In this document: positions 9,516-25,948 of the stretch, piece after piece
How the letters are laid out: each line of letters begins with the position of its first letter
Position numbering within the stretch: the stretch's first letter is position 1
Source: Baylisascaris procyonis
Taxonomy: Eukaryota; Nematoda; Chromadorea; Rhabditida; Ascarididae
Direction: 5' to 3'
Length of the DNA: 64,000 bases
Assembly: GCA_037389465.1 (NCBI GenBank)
Contig: JAZARR010000094.1
Location: 30,538 to 94,537, forward strand
The notes under the pieces: generated by a model
Databases searched by the model: none
Seen by the model: only the letters and a program-made list of their open reading frames with translations
Told to the model about the DNA's origin: nothing
Position numbers and translations under genes: made by a program

Positions 9516-9631
9516 GCTGTGTCGGAATGGAGGACTTCCAACAGGTCTTTCACATTCCCTTGTTTAGGAGGGTGAAAGAGGAAGTTCCGACGAGTTCTGT
9601 TTTGGAGGACGACTTGTCAACCGACGGGAAA

Positions 9632-9713
9632 TGACGAGAGTGGGATTCGAACCCACGCCTCCGAAGAGACTGGTGCCTAAAACCAGCGCCTTAGACCGCT
9701 CGGCCATCTCGCC
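9632..9713 (-). tRNA. tRNA-Leu(UAG), copy 49
   Basis: Consensus; its 3' spacer matches that of copy 31 (offset 3562). Confidence 0.97.
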
Positions 9714-9829
9714 GCTGTGGCGGAAATGGAGGACTTCCAACAGGTCTTTCACAATCCCTTATCTTGCACGGTCGAAAAGGAAGTTTCACGAGTTCCATTT
9801 TGGAGGACGACTAGTCAGCCAACAGGAAA

Positions 9830-9911
9830 TGACGAGAGTGGGATTCGAACCCACGCCTCCGAAGAGACTGGTGCCTTAAACCAGCGCCTTAGACCGCTCG
9901 GCCATCTCGCC
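9830..9911 (-). tRNA. tRNA-Leu(AAG), copy 50
   Basis: Consensus body, anticodon AAG. Confidence 0.97.
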
Positions 9912-10028
9912 GCTTTGATGGAAATGGAGGACTTCCAACAGGTCTTTCACAATCCCTTATCTTGCACGGTCGAAAAGGAACTTCTCACGAGTTCCATTTT
10001 GGAGGACGACTTGTCAACCGACAGGAAA

Positions 10029-10110
10029 TGACGAGAGTGGGATTCGAACCCACGCCTCCGAAGAGACTGGTGCCTAAAACCAGCGCCTTAGACCGCTCGG
10101 CCATCTCGCC
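10029..10110 (-). tRNA. tRNA-Leu(UAG), copy 51
   Basis: Consensus body, anticodon TAG. Confidence 0.97.
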
Positions 10111-10226
10111 GCTGTGTCGGAAATGGAGGACTTCCAACAGGTCTTTCACAATCCCTTATCTTGCGCGGTCGAAAAGGAACTTCTCACGAGTTCCTTTTGG
10201 AGGACGACTTGTCAACCAACAGGAAA

Positions 10227-10308
10227 TGACGAGATTGGGATTCGAACCCACGCCTCCGAAGAGACTGGTGCCTAAAACCAGCGCCTTAGACCGCTCGGCC
10301 ATCTCGCC
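10227..10308 (-). tRNA. tRNA-Leu(UAG), copy 52
   Basis: The T-stem 3' strand is CCCAA rather than CCCAC, mismatching G49. Confidence 0.92.
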
Positions 10309-10423
10309 GCTGTGTCGGGAATGGAGGACTCCCAACAGGTCTTTCACAATCCCTTATCTTACACGGTCAAAAGAACATCTCGCGAGTTCCATTTTGGAGG
10401 ACGACTTGTCAACCGACAAGAAA

Positions 10424-10505
10424 TGACGAGAGTGGGATTCGAACCCACGCCTCCGAAGAGACTGGTGCCTAAAACCAGCGCCTTAGACCGCTCGGCCATC
10501 TCGCC
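10424..10505 (-). tRNA. tRNA-Leu(UAG), copy 53
   Basis: Consensus body, anticodon TAG. Confidence 0.97.
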
Positions 10506-10621
10506 GCTGTGACGGAGAATGGAGGACTCCAACAGGTCTTTCACAACCCTTATCTGGCAGGGTGGAAAAGGAGCTTCTCACGAGTTCCATTTTGGAGGAC
10601 GACTTGTCAACCGACAAGAAA

Positions 10622-10703
10622 TGACGAGAGTGGGATTCGAACCCACGCTTCCGAAGAGACTGGTGCCTTAAACCAGCGCCTTAGACCGCTCGGCCATCTC
10701 GCC
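10622..10703 (-). tRNA. tRNA-Leu(AAG), copy 54
   Basis: One variable-arm change (GGAAG for GGAGG). Confidence 0.94.
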
Positions 10704-10819
10704 GCTGTGGCGGAAATGGAGGACTTCCAACAGGTCTTTCACATTCCCTTGTTTAGGAGGGTGAAAAGGAAGTTCTCACGAGTTCTGTTTTGGAGGACGA
10801 CTAGTCAACCGACAGGAAA

Positions 10820-10901
10820 TGACGAGAGTGGGATTCGAACCCACGCCTCCGAAGAGACTGGTGCCTAAAACCAGCGCCTTAGACCGCTCGGCCATCTCGC
10901 C
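10820..10901 (-). tRNA. tRNA-Leu(UAG), copy 55
   Basis: Consensus body, anticodon TAG. Confidence 0.97.
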
Positions 10902-11018
10902 GCTGTGCCGGAAATGGAGGACTTCCAACAGGTCATTCACAATCCCTTATCTTGCGCGGTCGAAAAGGAACTTCTCACGAGTTCCCTTTTGGAGGACGAC
11001 TTGTCAACCGACAGGAAA

Positions 11019-11100
11019 TGACGAGAGTGGGATTCGAACCCACGCCTCCGAAGAGACTGGTGCCTTAAACCAGCGCCTTAGACCGCTCGGCCATCTCGCC
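11019..11100 (-). tRNA. tRNA-Leu(AAG), copy 56
   Basis: Consensus body, anticodon AAG. Confidence 0.97.
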
Positions 11101-11215
11101 GCTGTGCCGGAAATGGAGGACTTCCAACAGGTCTTTCACAATCCCTTATTTGGAGGGTGAAAAGGAACTTCTCACGAGTTCTGTTTTGGAGGACGACTTG
11201 TCAACCGACAGGAAA

Positions 11216-11297
11216 TGACGAGAGTGGGATTCGAACCCACGCCTCCGAAGAGACTGGTGCCTTAAACCAGCGCCTTAGACCGCTCGGCCATCTCGCC
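11216..11297 (-). tRNA. tRNA-Leu(AAG), copy 57
   Basis: Consensus body, anticodon AAG. Confidence 0.97.
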
Positions 11298-11413
11298 GCT
11301 TTGACGGAAATGGAGGACTTCCAACAGGTCTTTCACAATCCCTTATCTTACACGGTCAAAAAGGAACATCTCACGAGTTCCATTTTGGAGGACGACTAGT
11401 CCCCGACAAGAAA

Positions 11414-11495
11414 TGACGAGAGTGGGATTCGAACCCACGCCTCCGAAGAGACTGGTGCCTTAAACCAGCGCCTTAGACCGCTCGGCCATCTCGCC
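11414..11495 (-). tRNA. tRNA-Leu(AAG), copy 58
   Basis: Consensus body, anticodon AAG. Confidence 0.97.
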
Positions 11496-11611
11496 GCTGT
11501 GCCGGAAATGGAGGACTTCCAACAGGTCATTCACAATCCCTTATCTTGCAGGGTCGAAAAGGAACTTCTCACGAGTTCCATTTGGAGGACGACTTGTCAA
11601 CCGACAGGAAA

Positions 11612-11693
11612 TGACGAGAGTGGGATTCGAACCCACGCCTCCGAAGAGACTGGTGCCTAAAACCAGCGCCTTAGACCGCTCGGCCATCTCGCC
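11612..11693 (-). tRNA. tRNA-Leu(UAG), copy 59
   Basis: Consensus body, anticodon TAG. Confidence 0.97.
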
Positions 11694-11809
11694 GCTTTGA
11701 CGGAAATAGAGGACTTCCAACAGGTCTTTCACAATCCCTTATCTGCACGGTCGAAAAGGAGCTTCTCACGAGTTCCATTTTGGAGGACGACTTGTCAACC
11801 GACAGGAAA

Positions 11810-11891
11810 TGACGAGAGTGGGATTCGAACCCACGCCTCCGAAGAGACTGGTGCCTTAAACCAGCGCCTTAGACCGCTCGGCCATCTCGCC
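11810..11891 (-). tRNA. tRNA-Leu(AAG), copy 60
   Basis: Consensus body, anticodon AAG. Confidence 0.97.
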
Positions 11892-12008
11892 GCTGTGACG
11901 GAAATGGAGGACTTCCAACAGTTCTTTCTTGAACCCTTATCTGGCAGGGTGGAAAAGGAACTTCTCACGTGTTCCATTTTGGAGGACGACTAGTCCCCTG
12001 ACAAGAAA

Positions 12009-12090
12009 TGACGAGAGTGGGATTCGAACCCACGCCTCCGAAGAGACTGGTGCCTTAAACCAGCGCCTTAGACCGCTCGGCCATCTCGCC
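12009..12090 (-). tRNA. tRNA-Leu(AAG), copy 61
   Basis: Consensus body, anticodon AAG. Confidence 0.97.
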
Positions 12091-12206
12091 GCTTTGACGG
12101 AAATAGAGGACTTCCAACAGGTCTTTCACAACCCTTATCTTGCACGGTCGAAAAGGAACTTCTCACGAGTTCCCGTTTGGAGGACGACTTGTCAACCGAC
12201 AGGAAA

Positions 12207-12288
12207 TGACGAGAGTGGGATTCGAACCCACGCCTCCGAAGAGACTGGTGCCTTAAACCAGCGCCTTAGACCGCTCGGCCATCTCGCC
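12207..12288 (-). tRNA. tRNA-Leu(AAG), copy 62
   Basis: Consensus body, anticodon AAG. Confidence 0.97.
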
Positions 12289-12405
12289 GCTGTGAGGGAA
12301 ATGGAGGACTTCCAACAGGTCTTTCACAATCCCTTATCTGGCACGGTCAAAAAGGAACTTCTCACGAGTTCCATTTTGGAGGACGACTAGTCAACCGACA
12401 AGAAA

Positions 12406-12487
12406 TGACGAGAGTGGGATTCGAACCCACGCCTCCGAAGAGACTGGTGCCTTAAACCAGCGCCTTAGACCGCTCGGCCATCTCGCC
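12406..12487 (-). tRNA. tRNA-Leu(AAG), copy 63
   Basis: Consensus body, anticodon AAG. Confidence 0.97.
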
Positions 12488-12602
12488 GCTTGACGGAAAT
12501 GGAGGACTTCCAACAGTTCTTTCTTCAACCCTTATCTGGCAGGGTGGAAAAGGAGCTTCTCACGAGTTCCATTTTGGAGGACGACTACTCCCCGACAAGA
12601 AA

Positions 12603-12684
12603 TGACGAGAGTGGGATTCGAACCCACGCCTCCGAAGAGACTGGTGCCTTAAACCAGCGCCTTAGACCGCTCGGCCATCTCGCC
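12603..12684 (-). tRNA. tRNA-Leu(AAG), copy 64
   Basis: Consensus body, anticodon AAG. Confidence 0.97.
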
Positions 12685-12801
12685 GCTGTGGCGGAAATGG
12701 AGGACTTCCAACAGGTCTTTCACAATCCCTTGTCTTGCAGGGTCGAAAAGGAAGTTCTCACGAGTTCCATTTTGGAGGACGACTAGTCCACCGACAGGAA
12801 A

Positions 12802-12883
12802 TGACGAGAGTGGGATTCGAACCCACGCCTCCGAAGAGACTGGTGCCTAAAACCAGCGCCTTAGACCGCTCGGCCATCTCGCC
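12802..12883 (-). tRNA. tRNA-Leu(UAG), copy 65
   Basis: Consensus body, anticodon TAG. Confidence 0.97.
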
Positions 12884-12998
12884 GCTTTGACGGAAATGAG
12901 GACTTCCAACAGTTCTTTCACAACCCTTATCTGGCACGGTCGAAAAGGAACTTCTCACGAGTTCCATTTTGGAGGACGACTAGTCAACCGACAAGAAA

Positions 12999-13080
12999 TG
13001 ACGAGAGTGGGATTCGAACCCACGCCTCCGAAGAGACTGGTGCCTTAAACCAGCGCCTTAGACCGCTCGGCCATCTCGCC
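12999..13080 (-). tRNA. tRNA-Leu(AAG), copy 66
   Basis: Consensus body, anticodon AAG. Confidence 0.97.
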
Positions 13081-13196
13081 GCTGTGCCGGAAATGGAGGA
13101 CTTCCAACAGGTCTTTCACAATCCCTTGTTTGCAGGGTCGAAAAGGAACTTCTCACGAGTTCCATTTTGGAGGACGACTTGTCAACCAACAGGAAA

Positions 13197-13278
13197 TGAC
13201 GAGAGTGGGATTCGAACCCACGCCTCCGAAGAGACTGGTGCCTAAAACCAGCGCCTTAGACCGCTCGGCCATCTCGCC
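13197..13278 (-). tRNA. tRNA-Leu(UAG), copy 67
   Basis: Consensus body, anticodon TAG. Confidence 0.97.
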
Positions 13279-13394
13279 GCTTTGACGGAAATGGAGGACT
13301 TCCAACAGTTCTTTCACAACCCTTATCTGGCAGGGTCGAAAAGGAGCTTCTCACGAGTTCCATTTTGGAGGACGACTTGTCAACCGACAGGAAA

Positions 13395-13476
13395 TGACGA
13401 GAGTGGGATTCGAACCCACGCCTCCGAAGAGACTGGTGCCTAAAACCAGCGCCTTAGACCGCTCGGCCATCTCGCC
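13395..13476 (-). tRNA. tRNA-Leu(UAG), copy 68
   Basis: Consensus body, anticodon TAG. Confidence 0.97.
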
Positions 13477-13591
13477 GCTGTGAGGGAAATGGAGGACTCC
13501 AACAGGTCTTTCACAATTCCTTGTTTAGGAGGGTGGAAAAGGAGTTCTCACGAGTTCCATTTTGGAGGACGACTTGTCAACCGACAGGAAA

Positions 13592-13673
13592 TGACGAGAG
13601 TGGGATTCGAACCCACGCCTCCGAAGAGACTGGTGCCTTAAACCAGCGCCTTAGACCGCTCGGCCATCTCGCC
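13592..13673 (-). tRNA. tRNA-Leu(AAG), copy 69
   Basis: Consensus body, anticodon AAG. Confidence 0.97.
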
Positions 13674-13788
13674 GCTGTGAGGGAAATGGAGGACTTCCAA
13701 CAGGTCTTTCACAACCCTTATCTGGAGGGTGGAAAAGGAACTTCTCACGAGTTCCATTTTGGAGGACGACTTGTCAACCGACAAGAAA

Positions 13789-13870
13789 TGACGAGAGTGG
13801 GATTCGAACCCACGCCTCCGAAGAGACTGGTGCCTTAAACCAGCGCCTTAGACCGCTCGGCCATCTCGCC
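13789..13870 (-). tRNA. tRNA-Leu(AAG), copy 70
   Basis: Consensus body, anticodon AAG. Confidence 0.97.
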
Positions 13871-13985
13871 GCTGTGACGGAAATGGAGGACTTCCAACAG
13901 GTCTTTCACAACCGTTGTTTGGAGGGTCGAAAAGGAACTTCTCACGAGTTCCATTTTGGAGGACGACTTGTCAACCGACAGGAAA

Positions 13986-14067
13986 TGACGAGAGTGGGAT
14001 TCGAACCCACGCCTCCGAAGAGACTGGTGCCTTAAACCAGCGCCTTAGACCGCTCGGCCATCTCGCC
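13986..14067 (-). tRNA. tRNA-Leu(AAG), copy 71
   Basis: Consensus body, anticodon AAG. Confidence 0.97.
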
Positions 14068-14184
14068 GCTGTGACGGAAATGGAGGACTTCCAACAGTTC
14101 TTTCTTGAACCCTTATCTGGCAGTTTGGAAAAGGAACTTCTCACGAGTTTCATTTTGGAGGACGACTTGTCAACCAACAGGAAA

Positions 14185-14266
14185 TGACGAGAGTGGGATT
14201 CGAACCCACGCCTCCGAAGAGACTGGTGCCTTAAACCAGCGCCTTAGACCGCTCGGCCATCTCGCC
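14185..14266 (-). tRNA. tRNA-Leu(AAG), copy 72
   Basis: Consensus body, anticodon AAG. Confidence 0.97.
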
Positions 14267-14382
14267 GCTTTGACGGAAATAGAGCACTTCCAACAGTTCT
14301 TTCTTGAACCCTTACCTGGCAGGGTCGAAAAGGAGCTTCTCACGAGTTCCATTTTGGAGGACGACTAGTCCCCGACAAGAAA

Positions 14383-14464
14383 TGACGAGAGTGGGATTCG
14401 AACCCACGCCTCCGAAGAGACTGGTGCCTTAAACCAGCGCCTTAGACCGCTCGGCCATCTCGCC
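14383..14464 (-). tRNA. tRNA-Leu(AAG), copy 73
   Basis: Consensus body, anticodon AAG. Confidence 0.97.
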
Positions 14465-14581
14465 GCTGTGAGGGAAATGGAGGACTTCCAACAGTTCTTT
14501 CTTGAACCCTTATGTGGCAGGGTGGAAAAGGAGCTTCTCACGAGTTCCATTTTGGAGGACGACTTGTCAACCGACAGGAAA

Positions 14582-14663
14582 TGACGAGAGTGGGATTCGA
14601 ACCCACGCCTCCGAAGAGACTGGTGCCTAAAACCAGCGCCTTAGACCGCTCGGCCATCTCGCC
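14582..14663 (-). tRNA. tRNA-Leu(UAG), copy 74, array end
   Basis: Consensus body. It is the 5'-most gene of the array in transcription order. Only about a dozen bases of spacer-like sequence follow on its 5' side before the sequence becomes unique. Confidence 0.97.
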
Positions 14664-17410
14664 GCTATGGCGGGGATGTGGACATCGAACGGAAGCTTCC
14701 AACCTTTCCGATTCTTTCTCACCGCGGATATAGGAATTGTTTTGTAAAAACGCCTAATTTTTCAGGTTTACTTGCGGCTTTCCTGTAATTGATCGTGACA
14801 TGGAGAGCTGAATAAGATTTTCGGCAAGAAGAAAAAAAAGGAAAGTTTGTTGAATATTTCGTTTTGCGAAACTGGCCTTCCTTGAAAACTTACGAAGGAT
14901 CGAGAGAGGTTAAAATAACGCAACACACGAATATATCAGAGAGGTCAAAAGATGAAAATAGAAATGAGCGATTCGAATTTTTCTATTTGGAATTCCTGTT
15001 GGTTTTTGGCAAATGTTCGCTGTCATTGCGAATGTTTTGGAACAAAAGCTCTATATATTGGAGCGTTAATGAAAGCCTCCAAGGAGAGAAAAGTGAAGAT
15101 GTTGTGGGGGCAGAATATTCAAAATTCTAACCACTCGTGTTTCCGTCAGTGTATGTGGGTCTCTCATGGCTTTTACCTTCAGTCCATTTCTTTTGGTGGT
15201 CTGCACACGTAGTATGACTTGGAAGAACTCAGAGAACCTGAAATCTTAGGCCTCTAAAAGATTTCATATTTCAAAAGCGTCGTGCAGATTCTGATCTCAA
15301 GTATGACGCACCGACGCGATCATATGCTGAAGTGCCAAGAATCTAATCTCATTTGGCCCTGGCTGAGGAAAAATATTTTTGTGTCCCGCAACGAAAGTCG
15401 GAATTCGATGGAAGCGGCGTATTGATGTTTTGAAGTTGAGAGCGTTTTGTGATGTTCGTCAAGTCGAGTTAGTTCGAAATATCAGTTTTTTGCATAATTT
15501 TCCTTCATTTTGCTTGCTTTATTATATGTCATCGAGGTTTCTGATTTTACCGACATTGTTGCACCTGAGGCTATCTGTTTTTGGTCGAAATTTTATGCAC
15601 TGGTGGTGCCAGTTTTGATGAGTGTTGGGCAGACGAACCGACCGACTTGGTGGAATCTTACATAATGCCTATTTCACGTTCGCTTCTCTCGGTCTTTGGT
15701 ATACTCGGGCTTGGGTTGTCGTTGTAGCGTTGGTGGGGTTATTCTCTGTTGTTGGAGGTGTTATGTCGCGTGGCTTTGTTGTATGCGTTCTGTTATGTAT
15801 CTATCTCTTTTGAGCGAATGACGGTAAAAGGAGGTGGTTCTGTGCCGAGTGGCATTACAATAAAGAAGAAAACGTGGCCCAAGCCACGTGTTTGCCTGTG
15901 ACTCCGATTCAGTCGCAGAGAGGAAACATAGGCATGCACGGGGCGTGTTTTTCGTTAACTTTAAGATCCTATATTTTTCTCACTGAACGTTATTTCGTTA
16001 CATTTTATCCTACGCGGTTGAATGGGACCTGCAAACACACGAGCAGAATCGAGCATGTTTTCCATTGCTCTTTAGTGGGGCGATTTTTTTGACGATAGAT
16101 ATTTCCTTGGTAGTGCTAGTTATGTTACTGATTGGGGCAAATGTATTTAATCGTTGTTACCAAGTTATTCAGCCAGATTGAGGAATACGTGCACTGAATG
16201 TTGCTTCGTTTCGTAAGAGCGGTTTTGCCTCGCGTAACCCACCTGACGTGAATGAGGGAGCCATGATGGTTTCGTGCTTTAAAACGATCGGATTTAGTAG
16301 GATTCAGAACAACGGTCAGGACGACGATTCAGATGATAGCGTTCGTTAGATTTTTGCAATTCGTAGTAAGATTCAGAAAATGGTCCCAAGGAGTAAGAAA
16401 GGGGACAAAGGAAGGGGAAAGGAGTGGTGGGCCTCATATTACATTTCAGCTGTGTAAATGGCATCTTTCCGAACCCTAACTAGTGCCACAGGAGATGCCA
16501 CATTTTTATTGTGTTTTCTCGAGTCTTAATTTCAGAAAGCAGTGTCGTGAACAGAAAGCCCCAAGAGATACTAGTCGACATAACGATGTGTTCATAAGAT
16601 GGATACCGATGAGAACAATTCAAACGAACTTGAGATCGAAGATTTCTCCAGAATCATTGGTTTTAAGTTTACAAATAAAAATTGACGAAATTGATGCTAT
16701 GGAAGCAATGTCTAGACACGAGTGACGCTAAATGAATGAGGAAGAATTAAACACTGAATTCAATTTTGAAACCTCACTTACTAAGTGATTGTTTATGAGC
16801 CATTAAAGAAAAGTTGGAAATGCGCTTCAGAGATAGTGTAGCTAAACCGGTTTGTGATTTTGTAACAGTGAATTAACTCAAGCCCACTAAGTCGGTATTG
16901 GAGTTCTTTAGTACCGAAAACGCTGTTATGATATCTGTAGTTATATGCCTGTTCTATCTGGATTTATGCTATAAATGTTGTTTTTTGTGCTAAATAGATG
17001 CATCATCTATGATGTATGTATACCTCACTTATGCGATGCTTACGCGAATAGCCCTATGCACTTTCTAATCTCCTTCATTTATAAAAGTGGTCTTATCTAG
17101 AATTAAGTTATTTAATTCACTCAATCCTTGTTATAAATCAGGCTAAACGTAGACTTTGGAAACCGATGTAGTGTTATGCGAAGGGATTGTTACCAATCAT
17201 GGTATTAGCAAGTCCTTATAGTTGCTATAATCTGGTTCACTCTATGACCCAAGAACTGGCATAATATAGGCAGAGATTTAATCTTTTTATATAGCGCTTT
17301 TGCTTCTCTTATTCGTTAAGGTCGATTCGTTGCTATCTCAACGATATTTTCGTTAACTGTATTAATAGGTTCTCACTGAACAGAATAGTAGTTGCTAATA
17401 TATTGTTAGG
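14664..17410. other. Gap between tRNA array and U2AF gene
   Basis: Unique AT-rich sequence. Short reading frames occur on the plus strand (up to 88 codons) but show no recognisable motif, no codon bias I would trust and no splice context. The right part probably holds the promoter of the U2AF gene. Nothing else supported. Confidence 0.5.
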
Positions 17411-24738
<7,328 letters not shown>

Positions 24739-25948
24739 TCCCCCAATCATTTCATCTTCTAATACTTTCATTCAAGTTTTGTTTCGTGACGTATAGTTTT
24801 TGTATTTTGGATGGATGAAAGGATTAGTGCTATGGTAAGAACATGAACCCAGAGGTTAACGCTTACGTGGTTTCACTCGGTAGGACCACCTCAGTGGATG
24901 CGAGAAACTTCCTATGCAGCCGCAATGTTGGGAACGATGTCATGATGGGTGGCAGTTTTTTGAATGTTGTAGGGAAACTGAGCTTCAACAGTGAGGAGCA
25001 GTTAGTGTAATAACTTTATTTGCGTAATCTTTTGTTATGGTATCCGTTTACGGAGAGGATACTCCCTATTGCTTCAATTTTTTCATAATTAATAACGGGG
25101 ATAAGATAAGAAACTTACGCTTCGAAATCTGTGAATACTTGAGATAAGCGATACAAATTTTGGAGTGGTTTTCTGTGGTTGCATGGATTTTAAGTGGGTT
25201 GCTGAACTCGGTATTGTGGAAATGAGAGAGTGATTTCATTTGTTACGTATTTTTTGCTTTGAATTTATGCGTTAACGTTTTGGTTTTATCGTATGAATGG
25301 AAATCAACAAGTTGTCTACTGAAATTTAAGAGGCAATTTTTCGTTGCTTCATATGAGGTGAAAGTGTGCTCTTGTTTGTGTCGAATAAATCTCTCAGTGT
25401 TTTCTATTTGTGAAACATCGCAGTGGTGTTGTAACCAAAATGACGTCGTTCTGTTTTATCGCTATCGAAATGAATCGAATATATTTACGTGTTAGTTGTA
25501 TGCGAGGTACAAATAATGCGACTATTAGTAATCCGATATGTGCAACTAGCGTTATGAATTGCTAGTACGGGGTTTGTTTCTTTCGGGGTAGGAAGATTTT
25601 GGCAAAGAGAAGCAAGTTGGGTGTGGAATTTTCATAGCACGGCCAATTCGAGAATCAATGCACGTAATTGGTACGAAAAGTGAGCGAGGAGTGTTCGAGT
25701 CGATGCTAAGCTTCACTATTGCGGATGTTTTTTGCAAGACGGATAGCTCAGTGACATATGTTGTATGGTGGCTATAGAAGGGAGTGATGACGAGAAAAAC
25801 AATAGGATGTTAGACTTCGTCTTTTTTTGTTCGAAAACACGATTTATGATGTCTTCGTGGTGTACGAACCCCAATGGGGGGTCCTTCGCATGCAGTGAAT
25901 ATTCGAGCGTTTCATACTGCGTGTGTATATTCTCTCAGGCGAGCCACG
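24739..25948 (+). other. 3' flank of U2AF gene / 5' flank of ataxin-10
   Basis: Contains the U2AF 3' UTR. A canonical AATAAA lies at 25384-25389, about 650 bp past the stop codon. No gene-like open frame is seen. The ataxin-10 start codon is preceded by TTCTCTCAG and a 10 nt leader, which looks like a trans-splice acceptor. Confidence 0.5.

Larger units (their letters stand above)
1..14663 (-). repeat. Tandem array of tRNA-Leu genes (period ~199 bp)
   Basis: Each unit is an 82 nt type II tRNA gene on the minus strand plus a spacer of about 117 bp. The tRNA folds with a 7 bp acceptor stem (GGCGAGA with TCTCGTC, one G-U pair), a D-arm with GG at 18-19, an anticodon stem CTGGT/ACCAG, a long variable arm closed by a TTCG loop, and a T-arm with loop TTCGAAT. 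The discriminator base is A. No intron and no encoded CCA are present. Box A and box B match eukaryotic consensus. Anticodons are AAG, TAG or CAG, all leucine, differing only at position 34. Unit length is mostly 199 bp on the left and 197-199 bp towards the right end. Three units have 180 bp steps because of a deletion in the tRNA. The array leaves the window on the left, so the total copy number is unknown. Confidence 0.98.

Noticed and set aside
1..14663. CRISPR-like layout of regular repeats and spacers
   Set aside because: The repeat is an 82 nt eukaryotic tRNA gene, the spacers are homologous to one another, and there are no cas genes.
56..14733. Many open reading frames of 60-166 codons in the first 14.7 kb, on both strands
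   Set aside because: They are translations of the tRNA repeat. The same peptides (such as MTRVGFEPTPPKRLVPKTSA or MAERSKALV) recur with the repeat period and come from the tRNA sequence itself.
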